From Prevotella sp. (GTDB lineage Bacteria; Bacteroidota; Bacteroidia; Bacteroidales; Bacteroidaceae): 64,000 bases of DNA. The notes beneath the pieces were generated by a model, which did no database searches, was not told the DNA's origin, and worked only from the letters and a program-made list of their open reading frames with translations. Location of the stretch: positions 30,978 through 94,977 of the forward strand of contig JAFUTI010000024.1 of the NCBI GenBank assembly GCA_017471465.1, in the 5' to 3' direction. Positions 19,101 through 27,519 of this stretch are shown piece by piece; position 1 is the first letter of the stretch; every line of letters begins with the position of its first letter. Position numbers and translations under genes: made by a program.

Positions 19101-19439
19101 CACCTCTACGCCGTACTCTTTCAGAACGCCGCTCTGGTAGAGCTCTGTTCCGCAGTTCAGCGCCGTCTGTCCGCCGAAAGCCAGAAGGATGCCGTCCGGA
19201 CGCTCCTTCTTGATGATTTCCGTCACGAAGTAGGGGGTCACGGGCTGGAAGTACACCTTGTCGGCAATGCCGTCCGACGTCTGGATGGTTGCGATGTTGG
19301 GGTTTACCAGCACGGAGGAGATGCCTTCTTCGCGCAATGCCTTCAGAGCCTGGGAGCCGGAGTAGTCGAACTCGCCAGCCTGTCCGATTTTCAGCGCGCC
19401 CGAACCGAGTACGAGCACTTTCTTGAGTTGTTTCTTCAT
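16179..19439 (-). CDS. carB: Carbamoyl-phosphate synthase large subunit, stand-alone copy
   Basis: The 1086-residue CarB has two ATP-grasp halves: GSGALKIGQAGEFDYSGSQA at the N-terminus and GSGAYRIGSSVEFDWCSVN in the second half, each followed by NPETVSTDYD-type and RPSYVLSGAAMNV-type motifs. The C-terminal MGS-like allosteric domain contains VYATGGTAKFF. It makes carbamoyl phosphate from bicarbonate, ATP and ammonia or glutamine (through CarA). No carA lies beside it; carA is at 30.2 kb next to a second carB. It is followed by the ACP and ligase genes. Specialisation for arginine or pyrimidine synthesis is plausible but cannot be read from the sequence. Confidence 0.95.
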   Translation of the reverse strand: MKKQLKKVLVLGSGALKIGQAGEFDYSGSQALKALREEGISSVLVNPNIATIQTSDGIADKVYFQPVTPYFVTEIIKKERPDGILLAFGGQTALNCGTELYQSGVLKEYGVEVLGTSVEAIMNTEDRDLFVKKLAEVDLKVPVSHAVENMDDALKAAHEIGFPIMIRSAYALGGLGSGICPDEKTFVELAESAFTFAPQILVEESLKGWKEIEFECIRDANDRCFTVASMENFDPLGIHTGESIVVAPTCSLKEEQVKMLQDITIKCVKHLGIVGECNIQFAFNAETNDYRIIEINARLSRSSALASKATGYPLAFVAAKIALGYTLDQIGEMGTTSSAYVAPQLDYMICKIPRWDLTKFVGVSRQIGSSMKSVGEIMSIGRSFEEMIQKGLRMIGQGMHGFVGNDHTKFDDLDDALANPTDLRIFAIAQALEEGYTVERIEELTKIDVWFLERLNHIVDLKHKLQQYNRLEDLSDELLLEVKRCGFSDFQIARFVLKSTATNMEKENLLVRHYRKERGIMPSVKRIPTVASEHPELTNYLYFTYTHTPAFGNPQGEQYKAKHDINYYNNEKSVVVLGSGAYRIGSSVEFDWCSVNAINTARKLGYKSIMINYNPETVSTDYDMCDRLYFDELSLERVLDVMDLEQPRGVIVSVGGQIPNNLAMKLHRQGVPVLGTSPVNIDRAENRDKFSAMLDKLGIDQPAWRALTSFDDVKEFVDKVGYPVLVRPSYVLSGAAMNVCYDDEELHRFLNMATEVSKEFPVVISKFMTETKEIEFDAVADKGEVIEYAISEHVEYAGVHSGDATMVFPAQHIYYSTIRQIKNISRKIARELNISGPFNIQFLAKNREVKVIECNLRASRSFPFVSKILKRNFIETATKIMLDAPYSRPDKSEFDIDRIGVKASQFSFARLQNADPVLGVDMSSTGEVGCLGDSLNEALLNALIATGYRLPKKSVLISSGGAKGKVSLLEPAQDLVKKGFEVYATGGTAKFFNDNGVKATPVSWPDEEGANNVMDMIAEHKFDLIVNVPKNHTKRELTNGYRIRRGAIDHNIPLMTNVRLAKAFIEAFTAMNEEDIQIKPWQEYNA

Positions 19440-19478
19440 TATAGTTGGTTAAATTTGTTGGTTCATGCAATTCGGGTG

Positions 19479-19486
19479 CAAAGTTA
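19479..19486 (-). promoter_or_regulatory. TAACTTTG -7 box for the stand-alone carB
   Basis: The reverse-strand TAACTTTG lies 39 nt before the ATG at 19439. A TTGCG-like -33 lies about 20 bp further upstream. Confidence 0.55.
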
Positions 19487-19562
19487 CAAAAAAAAAATAA
19501 AACGCGCAAGAGTTGCAAATAATTATTATGCATTATGCGTGACACCGCGCGGACGCACTGTT

Positions 19563-19590
19563 GCGGCGCGATAAAATAATTTCGCGCCGC
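19563..19590. repeat. GC-rich inverted repeat in the carB-ileS divergent spacer
   Basis: GCGGCGCGA (19563-19571) and TCGCGCCGC (19582-19590) form a perfect 9-bp stem with a 10-base AT-rich loop. It stands between two divergent promoters, so a terminator role is unlikely; an operator or a degenerate copy of the CGCGAA-type repeat at 28.2 and 63.8 kb is possible. The rest of the 298-bp spacer holds only the two promoters. Confidence 0.7.
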
Positions 19591-19666
19591 GAGAATTCAC
19601 TTTCACAGCCATTGGCCAGAAAGAGTTATCGCCCGGCCGGCATAAAACTTAAAATATATTTATATA

Positions 19667-19698
19667 TTTGGCAGTATCGGAAAAAATTCATACCTTTG
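19667..19698 (+). promoter_or_regulatory. ileS operon promoter (TTTG / TACCTTTG)
   Basis: TTTG at 19667-19670 and TACCTTTG at 19691-19698 are separated by 20 bp, an ideal Bacteroidetes promoter. The ATG at 19738 lies 39 nt downstream, so in-frame codons back to 19561 lie outside the transcript. Confidence 0.8.
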
Positions 19699-19737
19699 CA
19701 TGTCTTAAAAAGGAACATCATAAAAATCATAATAGAA

Positions 19738-22700
19738 ATGAGTAAGAGATTTGCCGAACATAACGGCTTGAACCTGACACAAGTCAACAACGACGTGCTG
19801 CAGATGTGGCGCGAGAAGAACGTGTTCTGGCGCTCCGTAACCGAGCGCGAGGGCTGTCCGCAGTTCATCTTCTTTGAGGGACCGCCCTCGGCTAACGGTC
19901 ATCCCGGCATCCACCACGTGCTGGCACGCACCATCAAGGACACCTTCAACCGCTACAAGACCATGAAGGGCTTCCAGGTGAAGCGCAAGGCCGGCTGGGA
20001 CACCCACGGACTGCCTGTGGAGCTGGGCGTCGAGAAGGAACTGGGCATCACCAAGGCCGACATCGACAACAAGGAGTCGGAAAAATACATCTCTACGGAG
20101 GACTACAACCGCAAATGCCGTGAGAACGTGATGATGTACACTCAGGAATGGCGCGACCTGACGGAGCGCATGGGCTACTTCGTCGACCTTGACAATCCCT
20201 ACATCACCTACGACAACAAATACATTGAGACGCTGTGGTGGCTGCTGCGACAGCTTTACGACAAGGGGCTACTCTACAAGGGCTATACCATCCAGCCTTA
20301 CTCGCCGGCAGCGGGTACAGGCTTGTCGAGCCACGAGCTGAACCAGCCAGGATGCTATCGCGATGTGAAGGACACGACGTGCACGGCGCTGTTTAAGATA
20401 AAGAATCCGAAGCCGGAGATGACAGGGTGGGGGACACCATACTTCATGGCTTGGACGACCACACCGTGGACACTGGCCGCCAACTCGGCTCTCTGCGTCG
20501 GTCCGAAGATTGACTACGTGGCCGTAGAGACCTACAACCCCTATAGCGCCGAGAAGATAACTGTCGTGCTGGCCGAGGCCCGTCTGAACGCTTACCTGCC
20601 TGCCGAGGGCAACATCACCGACGGCGGCGAGATGCCTGAATACAAGAAAGGCGAGAAATTCATTCCCTACCGCATCGTCGGCCGCTACAAGGGCACCGAC
20701 CTCGTCGGGATGGAATACGAGCAGCTGATGCCTGCCATACGGCCTATGGGCGATGCCTTCCGCGTGATTCCCGGCGACTACGTCACGACTGAAGACGGTG
20801 CCGGTATCGTGCATATCGCGCCAAACTTCGGTGCCGACGATGCTTTCGTGGCCAAGAAAGCCGGTATCTGTCCCATAGTGCTCATCGACAAGAAGGGCGC
20901 AGAGCGGCCTGTGGTCGACCTGCAGGGTAAGTACTTCAACGTCGAAGACCTCGATGCCGACTTCGTTGCGAAGTATGTCAATGTTGACGAGTGGAACAAG
21001 TTCGCCGGCCGCTACGTGAAGAACGCTTACGACGACACGCTGATCGATAAGGACGAGACGCTAGACATCAGCATCTGCATGGACCTGAAAGCGCAGGACA
21101 AGGTGTTTAAGATTGAGAAGCACGTACACAACTACCCCCACTGCTGGCGTACCGACAAGCCCGTGCTCTACTATCCACTCGACTCGTGGTTTATCCGCTC
21201 CACAGCCAAGAAGGAGCGCATGTTCGAACTGAACAAGACCATCAACTGGCAGCCTGAGTCGACAGGCACCGGTCGCTTTGGCAACTGGCTTGAGAACCTG
21301 AACGACTGGAACCTCAGCCGCAGCCGCTTCTGGGGCACCCCGCTGCCCATCTGGCGCGACGAGGATGGCAAGGCCGAGAAGTGCATCGGCAGTGTCGAGG
21401 AGCTGTACAACGAGATAGAGAAGGCCGTCGAGGCGGGCGTCATGCAGAGCAATCCGCTGAAGGAGAAGGACTTCGTTCCTGGCGACATGAGCAAGGAAAA
21501 CTACGACCGCATCGACCTGCACCGTCCGTATGTCGACAACATCGTTCTCGTCAGCGACGACGGTAAGCCTATGAAGCGCGAGACCGACCTCATCGACGTG
21601 TGGTTCGACTCCGGCTCTATGCCTTACGCACAGGTGCACTATCCGTTTGAGAACCGCGACTTGATTGACAAGCGCGAGGCTTTCCCCGCCGATTTTATCA
21701 ACGAAGGTGTCGACCAGACGCGCGGCTGGTTCTTTACGCTGCATGCCATAGCCACGATGGTGTTCGACTCCGTAGCCTTCAAAAACGTGATTTCATCGGG
21801 ATTGGTGCTCGACGCCAAGGGCAATAAGATGTCGAAGCATGTGGGCAACGTAGTCAATCCGTTCGAGATGATCGAGAAATACGGCTCGGATGCCGTGCGA
21901 CTCTACATGATGACCAACTCGGAGCCGTGGGACAACCTGAAGTTCGACCCCGAAGGCGTAGACGAGATACGCCGCAAGTTCTTTGGTACCTTATATAATA
22001 CATACTCGTTCTTCGCATTGTATGCCAATGTCGACAACTATGATCCGTCCGTTGGCGGAGCTGAGACGCTGTCGCAGCGTCCTGAAATCGACCGCTGGAT
22101 TCTCAGCTGCCTGAACACGCTGGTCAAGGGCGTGCAGAAGGAGCTCGACAATTACGACCCGACACGCGCCGGCCGACTCATCGACGCCTTCGTCAACGAT
22201 GACCTGTCGAACTGGTATGTCCGTCTGAACCGCAAGCGCTTCTGGGGCAAGGACATGAGCGACGACAAACGCTCGGCCTACGACACGCTCTACACCTGCC
22301 TGATGACCGTCGCACGGCTGCTGGCACCGTTCGCACCGTTCTATGCCGACCAGCTTTATAAGGATCTTGGCGGACGGCTCGACTCCGTCCATCTTGAAAC
22401 GTTCCCTGTGGCCGACGAATCGGTCATCAACAAGGAGCTGGAGGCCCGCATGGAGATGGCCCAGAAGATTACCTCGATGGTGCTGGCTCTGCGCCGCAAG
22501 GTGAATATCAAGGTGCGCCAGCCGCTGCAGGCCATCATGATTCCTGCTAATGAGGAGCAGAAAAAGCATATTGAGGCGGTGAAGCAACTCATTATGAACG
22601 AGGTGAACGTCAAGGAGTTGAAATTCGTTGAGGGACAGGGTATTCTTGTCAAGAAGGTAAAGTGCAACTTCAGGACGATGGGTAAGAAGTTCGGCAAGCT

Positions 22701-23163
22701 CATGAAGGCCGTAGCCGCCGCTGTCGACCATCTGTCGCAGGAGCAGATAGCCGAGTTGGAGCAGAATGGCACTATCGGTATCAGCGTTGACGGACAGACG
22801 CTCACAGTCGAAGCCGCAGACGTCGATATCATCAGTGAGGACATCCCCGGCTGGCTCGTGTCGAATGAAGGTAACCTGACCGTAGCCCTTGAGGTAGAAC
22901 TGAATGACGAACTTCGCAAGGAAGGTATGGCCCGTGAAATCATCAACCGTGTGCAGAACCTGCGCAAGGAAGCCGGTTTTGAAATCACCGACCGTATCAA
23001 CATTACCTTGACTCCTAATGCCGAGATAGAACAGTCGGTGGACGCTTTCGCTGAATATATCAAGACGCAGGTTCTGGCCGACGTTATTACTGTCGCGTCG
23101 AATGATGGCGCAGAAGTAGAGTTTGACGACTTTAAACTTAATATTCAAATAACTAAAAACTAA
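19738..23163 (+). CDS. ileS: Isoleucyl-tRNA synthetase, type 2-like, with a GIHH signature
   Basis: From ATG 19738 the product has 1141 residues, the length of the eukaryote-like IleRS2 group. The first class-I signature, normally HxGH, reads GIHH in ANGHPGIHHVLAR (57-60). The second is NKMSKHVGN (about 696-704). The CP1 editing region and the long C-terminal domain are intact. It charges tRNA-Ile in the cytoplasm. In IleRS2 enzymes the swapped GxHH signature has been linked to very high mupirocin resistance. It heads a seven-gene operon that ends at 27492. Confidence 0.95.
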   Translation: MSKRFAEHNGLNLTQVNNDVLQMWREKNVFWRSVTEREGCPQFIFFEGPPSANGHPGIHHVLARTIKDTFNRYKTMKGFQVKRKAGWDTHGLPVELGVEKELGITKADIDNKESEKYISTEDYNRKCRENVMMYTQEWRDLTERMGYFVDLDNPYITYDNKYIETLWWLLRQLYDKGLLYKGYTIQPYSPAAGTGLSSHELNQPGCYRDVKDTTCTALFKIKNPKPEMTGWGTPYFMAWTTTPWTLAANSALCVGPKIDYVAVETYNPYSAEKITVVLAEARLNAYLPAEGNITDGGEMPEYKKGEKFIPYRIVGRYKGTDLVGMEYEQLMPAIRPMGDAFRVIPGDYVTTEDGAGIVHIAPNFGADDAFVAKKAGICPIVLIDKKGAERPVVDLQGKYFNVEDLDADFVAKYVNVDEWNKFAGRYVKNAYDDTLIDKDETLDISICMDLKAQDKVFKIEKHVHNYPHCWRTDKPVLYYPLDSWFIRSTAKKERMFELNKTINWQPESTGTGRFGNWLENLNDWNLSRSRFWGTPLPIWRDEDGKAEKCIGSVEELYNEIEKAVEAGVMQSNPLKEKDFVPGDMSKENYDRIDLHRPYVDNIVLVSDDGKPMKRETDLIDVWFDSGSMPYAQVHYPFENRDLIDKREAFPADFINEGVDQTRGWFFTLHAIATMVFDSVAFKNVISSGLVLDAKGNKMSKHVGNVVNPFEMIEKYGSDAVRLYMMTNSEPWDNLKFDPEGVDEIRRKFFGTLYNTYSFFALYANVDNYDPSVGGAETLSQRPEIDRWILSCLNTLVKGVQKELDNYDPTRAGRLIDAFVNDDLSNWYVRLNRKRFWGKDMSDDKRSAYDTLYTCLMTVARLLAPFAPFYADQLYKDLGGRLDSVHLETFPVADESVINKELEARMEMAQKITSMVLALRRKVNIKVRQPLQAIMIPANEEQKKHIEAVKQLIMNEVNVKELKFVEGQGILVKKVKCNFRTMGKKFGKLMKAVAAAVDHLSQEQIAELEQNGTIGISVDGQTLTVEAADVDIISEDIPGWLVSNEGNLTVALEVELNDELRKEGMAREIINRVQNLRKEAGFEITDRINITLTPNAEIEQSVDAFAEYIKTQVLADVITVASNDGAEVEFDDFKLNIQITKN

Positions 23164-23168
23164 TAAAC

Positions 23169-23549
23169 ATGACAGAAAAAACACGCTACAGTGACGAAGA
23201 GCTCGAAGAGTTCCGCACTATCATCAATGAAAAATTGGCGTTGGCCAAGCGTGACTACGACCAAATGATGGCCGCCATCACCAATCAGGACTCTAATGAC
23301 GTCGATGACACGTCGCCTACATACAAGGCCCTGGAGGAGGGCTCGGCCACACAGTCGAAGGAGGAAATCATCACGATGGCTGCCCGCCAGCAGAAGTTCA
23401 TTCAGGGCCTGAAAGCAGCACTCGTCCGCATTGAGAATAAGACCTACGGCGTCGATCGTCTGACGGGGAAGCTCATACCTAAAGAGCGTCTGAAGGCCGT
23501 TCCACACGCAACGCTCTCTGTAGAGTCGAAAATGAATCAGAAGAAGTGA
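23169..23549 (+). CDS. TraR/DksA-family protein without zinc-finger cysteines
   Basis: The 126-residue protein has a coiled-coil N-terminal half and the DksA-type C-terminal segment YGVDRLTGKLIPKERLKAVP (about 93-112). The canonical family has YGxCxxCG followed by a second CxxC; here the protein contains no Cys at all, so no C4 zinc site can form. DksA/TraR proteins bind RNA polymerase through the secondary channel and tune transcription with ppGpp. Members with lost cysteines are known in other phyla and work without zinc. The gene lies 5 bp after ileS and overlaps lspA by 4 bp. Confidence 0.87.
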   Translation: MTEKTRYSDEELEEFRTIINEKLALAKRDYDQMMAAITNQDSNDVDDTSPTYKALEEGSATQSKEEIITMAARQQKFIQGLKAALVRIENKTYGVDRLTGKLIPKERLKAVPHATLSVESKMNQKK

Positions 23550-24178
23550 AGTTAACAAGACACATACTCTCTGACGGTTGGCTGGCAACGCTTTTCGTCG
23601 TTGCCAGCATCGTCGTCGACCAACTCATCAAAATCTGGGTAAAGACGTCGATGACGCTCCATGAGAGTATCCGCATGACCGACTGGTTCTACATCTCGTT
23701 CATCGAGAACAACGGTATGGCTTACGGCATGCAGATTGGCTCGAAGCTGGCCCTGTCGCTCTTCCGCATACTAGCTATAGCCCTGCTGGCCTACTATATA
23801 TGGACGCAAGTTAGGAAGCGGGCACGAACAGGATACATCCTCTGCCTGTCAATGGTATTGGCAGGGGCCATCGGAAACCTTATCGACTGCATGTTCTACG
23901 GCTTGATCTTCAACGCATCGTCACCCTATTACACATCCTACTTCGTACCCTTTGGCAGCGGTTATGCACCGTTCCTGATGGGCAAGGTTGTCGACATGTT
24001 CTACTTTCCGCTCATTGTCACCACATGGCCGGAGTGGGTTCCTTACTGGGGAGGCGACGAGTTCATCTTCTTCAGCCCTGTCTTCAACTTTGCCGATGCC
24101 AATATCTCTGTAGGCGTAGTTCTGTTGCTGCTGTTCTATCGGAAGGAAATCAGTCAAATAAGCCTGAAACGTGAATAG
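23546..24178 (+). CDS. lspA: Signal peptidase II (prolipoprotein signal peptidase)
   Basis: The 210-residue inner-membrane aspartyl protease has four hydrophobic segments. Catalytic Asp residues lie in GAIGNLIDCMFYG and FNFADANISVG, the two LspA signatures. It cleaves the signal peptide of lipoproteins before the lipid-modified Cys. It is longer than E. coli LspA (164) because of an insertion around residues 125-165, common in Bacteroidetes. It overlaps dksA-like by 4 bp and the DUF4296 lipoprotein gene by 8 bp, a well-conserved Bacteroidales order. Confidence 0.94.
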   Translation: MKLTRHILSDGWLATLFVVASIVVDQLIKIWVKTSMTLHESIRMTDWFYISFIENNGMAYGMQIGSKLALSLFRILAIALLAYYIWTQVRKRARTGYILCLSMVLAGAIGNLIDCMFYGLIFNASSPYYTSYFVPFGSGYAPFLMGKVVDMFYFPLIVTTWPEWVPYWGGDEFIFFSPVFNFADANISVGVVLLLLFYRKEISQISLKRE

Positions 24179-25016
24179 ACACCTATTATATATTATAATA
24201 GTCTCATTGGCAATAGCCGCCTGTAAGCCATCAGTCCCTTCGCGCTACATACAGCCAAGCGACATGGAAGACATCCTTTGCGACTTCCATGTGTCGCAGG
24301 CGATGGCCAATCAGCAAGGGAAGAGCGAACAGGAGCGCAACTACCTCAAGACGCTTTACTTCGCATCCGTACTTGAGAAATACGGTGTCACGAGAGCCGA
24401 CTTCGACTCCTCACTTGTCTACTACTATATACGCGCCGACCGTTTCAGCGAAGTCTATAAGCGTGTTGCAGGGAGGCTTGCCGATGAAGCTATGGAGCTG
24501 GGCACCGCCGAGGGCGAGATCAACCGCTTTGCCAACTTGAACTCAGGAGGCGATACGACCAACGTATGGACAGGTGATCTCTCGAAAATCCTCATCCCCT
24601 ACGCCCCTTACAACATCTACAGCTTCGAGCAGAAAAGCGACACATCGTTCCACAAGGGCGACTCGTTCATGCTGATATTTAATACAGACTTCATCTGCCA
24701 GAACGGCATGCGCAGTGCTGAGGCCTGTCTTTCACTACGCTACGACAACGACAGCATCGTCAGCCGTGCTACAGGTCTGTCGGCTTCCGGAGCCAACCAG
24801 ATACGCATACCGCCCAATGGCAATCATCTGGTAAAAGAAATACGTGGCTTTATATACATGACGCCTGAGAAGGAAAGTGAGACAACGACAAAGATCATGC
24901 TTGTTCGCGACATACAGCTCATTAAGTTCCGCAAGAAAGAATCAGCCGCGACAGTGCCTGAAGATTCTACAAGTCTGAAATTAGAAAAAGATAACTTTAA
25001 ACTGAAAGAAATATGA
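24171..25016 (+). CDS. DUF4296 lipoprotein
   Basis: The 281-residue protein begins MNRHLLYIIIVSLAIAACKP, with a lipobox Cys at about 18. The segment IQPSDMEDILCDFHVSQAMA to VYKRVAGRLADEA matches the Bacteroidetes DUF4296 domain, which usually follows lspA. The C-terminal half (about 130-250) is beta-rich. Function is unknown; it is expected to be anchored to the outer membrane, facing the periplasm. It overlaps lspA and the nucleoside permease gene (4 bp). Confidence 0.82.
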   Translation: MNRHLLYIIIVSLAIAACKPSVPSRYIQPSDMEDILCDFHVSQAMANQQGKSEQERNYLKTLYFASVLEKYGVTRADFDSSLVYYYIRADRFSEVYKRVAGRLADEAMELGTAEGEINRFANLNSGGDTTNVWTGDLSKILIPYAPYNIYSFEQKSDTSFHKGDSFMLIFNTDFICQNGMRSAEACLSLRYDNDSIVSRATGLSASGANQIRIPPNGNHLVKEIRGFIYMTPEKESETTTKIMLVRDIQLIKFRKKESAATVPEDSTSLKLEKDNFKLKEI

Positions 25017-26254
25017 ATCTGAAAATCCGATTAGCTGTGATGAACTTCCTGGAGTTTGCCGTCTGGGGAGCTTATCTGACATGTATGGGACTCTATCTGG
25101 GTCGTATCGGAATGGCCTCCGAAATTGGCTATTTCTTTGCCGTTCAGGGCATCGTCAGTATCTTTATGCCGGCTGTCATGGGCATCGTCGCCGACAAATG
25201 GATTCCCGCTCAACGACTGCTCGGCTATTGCCACCTGCTGGCAGGCCTCTTCATGTTTACCGCGGCCTACTATGGCTATCAGGCAGGAAGCAACGTACAG
25301 TTTAGCGTGCTCTTCATGCTCTACAGCCTGAGCGTCGCTTTCTTCATGCCTACCATCGCGCTGGTCAACTCTGTGGCCTACAATACGCTGACAAAGGCTG
25401 GTATGGATACCGTCAAGGACTTCCCGCCCATCCGCGTCTTCGGAACCATCGGATTCATCTGCTCCATGTGGCTGGTCGACCTTGCCGGCTTCAAGGACAA
25501 TGAGCTGCAGTTTGTCACCTCTGGCGTGCTTAGCATCCTCCTGTTCCTGTATACCTTCACGCTCCCTCCCTGCCCGCTGGCCCCAAAGGGACAGGCCAAG
25601 TCGCTGGTCGACGCCCTCGGCCTTCGCGCCTTTACGCTGTTCAAGCAGAAAGAGATGGCCATCTTCTTCATCTTCTCGTCGCTGCTTGGCGTAAGCCTGC
25701 AAATCACCAACGGCTTCGCTACGCCTTACATTGAGAGTTTCAAGGCCATTCCGGAATATGCTTCCACATTCGGCGTGCAGCATGCCAACATCCTTTATTC
25801 GCTCTCGCAGGTCAGCGAGACCTGCTGCATACTGCTTATCCCGTTCTTCATGAAACGCTACGGCATCAAGCAGGTCATGCTGATAGCGATGTTCGCCTGG
25901 GTGCTGCGATTCGGATTCCTTGGGATGGGGAATCCCGGCACACCAGGAGTCATTCTCTTCATCCTGTCGATGCTCATCTATGGTGTGGCTTTCGATTTCT
26001 TCAACATCTCCGGCTCCTTGTTCGTCGACAAGACCACCGATCCTGTCATCCGTTCGTCGGCACAGGGATTGTTCATGCTGATGACCAACGGACTTGGCGC
26101 CTCTATCGGCTCTATTGCCGCGCAGGCCGTTGTCAACGCCAACACATCGGCCGACGGTGTGGTGGCTTGGACGTCCGTATGGACAACGTTCTCTGTCTAC
26201 GCACTCATCGTCGGTGTCGTTTTTGCCGTGATATTCCGTCCTAAGAAGGTATAG
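25013..26254 (+). CDS. Nucleoside:H+ symporter (NupG-like MFS permease)
   Basis: The 413-residue inner-membrane protein has about 12 hydrophobic helices. The start NLKIRLAVMNFLEFAVWGAYLTCMG and the following GYFFAVQGIVSIFMPAVMGIVADKW are characteristic of the Nuc_H_symport family. These carriers import nucleosides using the proton gradient. It is translationally coupled to the DUF4296 gene by a 4-bp overlap and is followed by rsmE after 3 bp. A 544-codon open frame on the opposite strand is a codon-bias shadow of this gene. Confidence 0.87.
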   Translation: MNLKIRLAVMNFLEFAVWGAYLTCMGLYLGRIGMASEIGYFFAVQGIVSIFMPAVMGIVADKWIPAQRLLGYCHLLAGLFMFTAAYYGYQAGSNVQFSVLFMLYSLSVAFFMPTIALVNSVAYNTLTKAGMDTVKDFPPIRVFGTIGFICSMWLVDLAGFKDNELQFVTSGVLSILLFLYTFTLPPCPLAPKGQAKSLVDALGLRAFTLFKQKEMAIFFIFSSLLGVSLQITNGFATPYIESFKAIPEYASTFGVQHANILYSLSQVSETCCILLIPFFMKRYGIKQVMLIAMFAWVLRFGFLGMGNPGTPGVILFILSMLIYGVAFDFFNISGSLFVDKTTDPVIRSSAQGLFMLMTNGLGASIGSIAAQAVVNANTSADGVVAWTSVWTTFSVYALIVGVVFAVIFRPKKV

Positions 26255-26257
26255 GCC

Positions 26258-26983
26258 GTGAAGGAGATACGCTTCTTTTATGTGCCCGAGGCGGCCACAC
26301 GACAGGAGCTGCCTCCCGACGAAGCCAGTCACGCCCTGAGAGTCTTGAGACTTAAGGAAGGCGACGAACTGATGCTGACAGACGGTGCGGGAACATTCTA
26401 TCGGGCTGAAGTCACTATGGTTGCTAATCATCATTGCTGCTACCGCATTGTTGACAAGCAACCACAGCAGCGCCAATGGCCCGGACATATCCATCTTGCC
26501 ATTGCGCCTACAAAGATGAACGACCGCATAGAGTGGATGACAGAGAAAGCCGTCGAAGTGGGTGTCGACGAATTGTCGTTCCTCGATTGCCAGTTCTCTG
26601 AACGCCGCCAGTTGAAGACGGAACGCCTTGAGAAGATTGTGGTGGCAGCCGTCAAGCAGAGCCATAAAGCCTATAAGCCGACAATCAACGAGATGACACC
26701 TTTTAACCGTTTCATCGCTTCACATCCTGGCGGCCACCGCTACATCGCCCACTGCTATCAGGAAGTGCCGCGAGTCAATCTCTTCGACCAGTTATGCCGT
26801 CTGAAAAGCGCAGACGACGTTCTGGTGCTGGTAGGGCCAGAAGGCGATTTCAGCATCGACGAGGTTCGCATGGCTGTCGATGCCGGCTTCGTCAGCGTCG
26901 ACCTGGGCAAGAGCCGCCTGCGTACCGAGACGGCTGGACTCTCAGCAGTTATGGCCATACAACTGGCCAAACAATTAAGTTAA
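26258..26983 (+). CDS. rsmE: 16S rRNA (uracil-1498-N3)-methyltransferase
   Basis: The 241-residue SPOUT-family methyltransferase starts with GTG at 26258 (MKEIRFFYVPEAA); no ATG fits. Family features are the N-terminal PUA-like part with SHALRVLRLKEGDELMLTDG, then APTKMNDRIEWMTEKAVEVGV, and the knot motifs VLVLVGPEGDFS and LGKSRLRTETAGLSA. It methylates U1498 of 16S rRNA in the 30S subunit. It sits inside the ileS operon, 3 bp after the permease gene. Confidence 0.93.
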   Translation: MKEIRFFYVPEAATRQELPPDEASHALRVLRLKEGDELMLTDGAGTFYRAEVTMVANHHCCYRIVDKQPQQRQWPGHIHLAIAPTKMNDRIEWMTEKAVEVGVDELSFLDCQFSERRQLKTERLEKIVVAAVKQSHKAYKPTINEMTPFNRFIASHPGGHRYIAHCYQEVPRVNLFDQLCRLKSADDVLVLVGPEGDFSIDEVRMAVDAGFVSVDLGKSRLRTETAGLSAVMAIQLAKQLS

Positions 26984-26991
26984 AAACGAAC

Positions 26992-27492
26992 ATGAAAAGA
27001 CTTTTACTATTCTCACTCCTGGCTCTGACGATGCTCCCGTCAACGGCCGATACGCTGACCATACGTCAGGCATTTATCGAAATGCCCGACTCCCTGATAC
27101 CCTATCTGTCGCATAACAGCCGGCTCGACTTCATCGACTTCATGGATTCACAGATGAAAGCCGAAATAACCAACGATTTTGGCGGTAAAAGCCTCATGAC
27201 GGCATTGGGCGACGATTCGCTGACAATCCGGCTAAACGATGCCTGTACGCTGGATCTGCTCCTGCTGACGACAATAGAGCCAGTAGACAACAGCCGCCAT
27301 GTAATCGCAATGATAACGACGGTTGGTGTGGACGATGGCTATCAGGAGAGCTCGGTTGAATATTATTCCGTCAATTGGAATCGGTTGACAACCGTACCGA
27401 CGTTGACTGCCGACGACAGAAAACGGCTGGAATCACGCGAAAAGCCCTTAAAGATTCTTAAATTTATAGGCGACAAGCTTAACAAAAACTAA
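26992..27492 (+). CDS. DUF3256 secreted protein
   Basis: From ATG 26992 (MKRLLLFSLLALTMLPSTADT) the product has 166 residues with a signal peptide cleaved near residue 20 and no lipobox, so periplasmic. The body LTIRQAFIEMPDSLIPYLSHNSRLDFIDFMDS fits the Bacteroidetes DUF3256 family, which often follows rsmE. Function is unknown. An in-frame extension to 26794 lies inside rsmE and is not used. This is the last gene of the ileS operon. Confidence 0.83.
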   Translation: MKRLLLFSLLALTMLPSTADTLTIRQAFIEMPDSLIPYLSHNSRLDFIDFMDSQMKAEITNDFGGKSLMTALGDDSLTIRLNDACTLDLLLLTTIEPVDNSRHVIAMITTVGVDDGYQESSVEYYSVNWNRLTTVPTLTADDRKRLESREKPLKILKFIGDKLNKN

Positions 27493-27519
27493 TTTTTCGC
27501 AGGTATGACACCTAATATA

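Noticed and set aside
25031-26665. A 544-codon open frame on the reverse strand across the nucleoside permease and rsmE.
   Set aside because: It is antisense to two clearly recognised genes, is full of charged low-complexity sequence, and has no promoter or family features. It results from codon bias.
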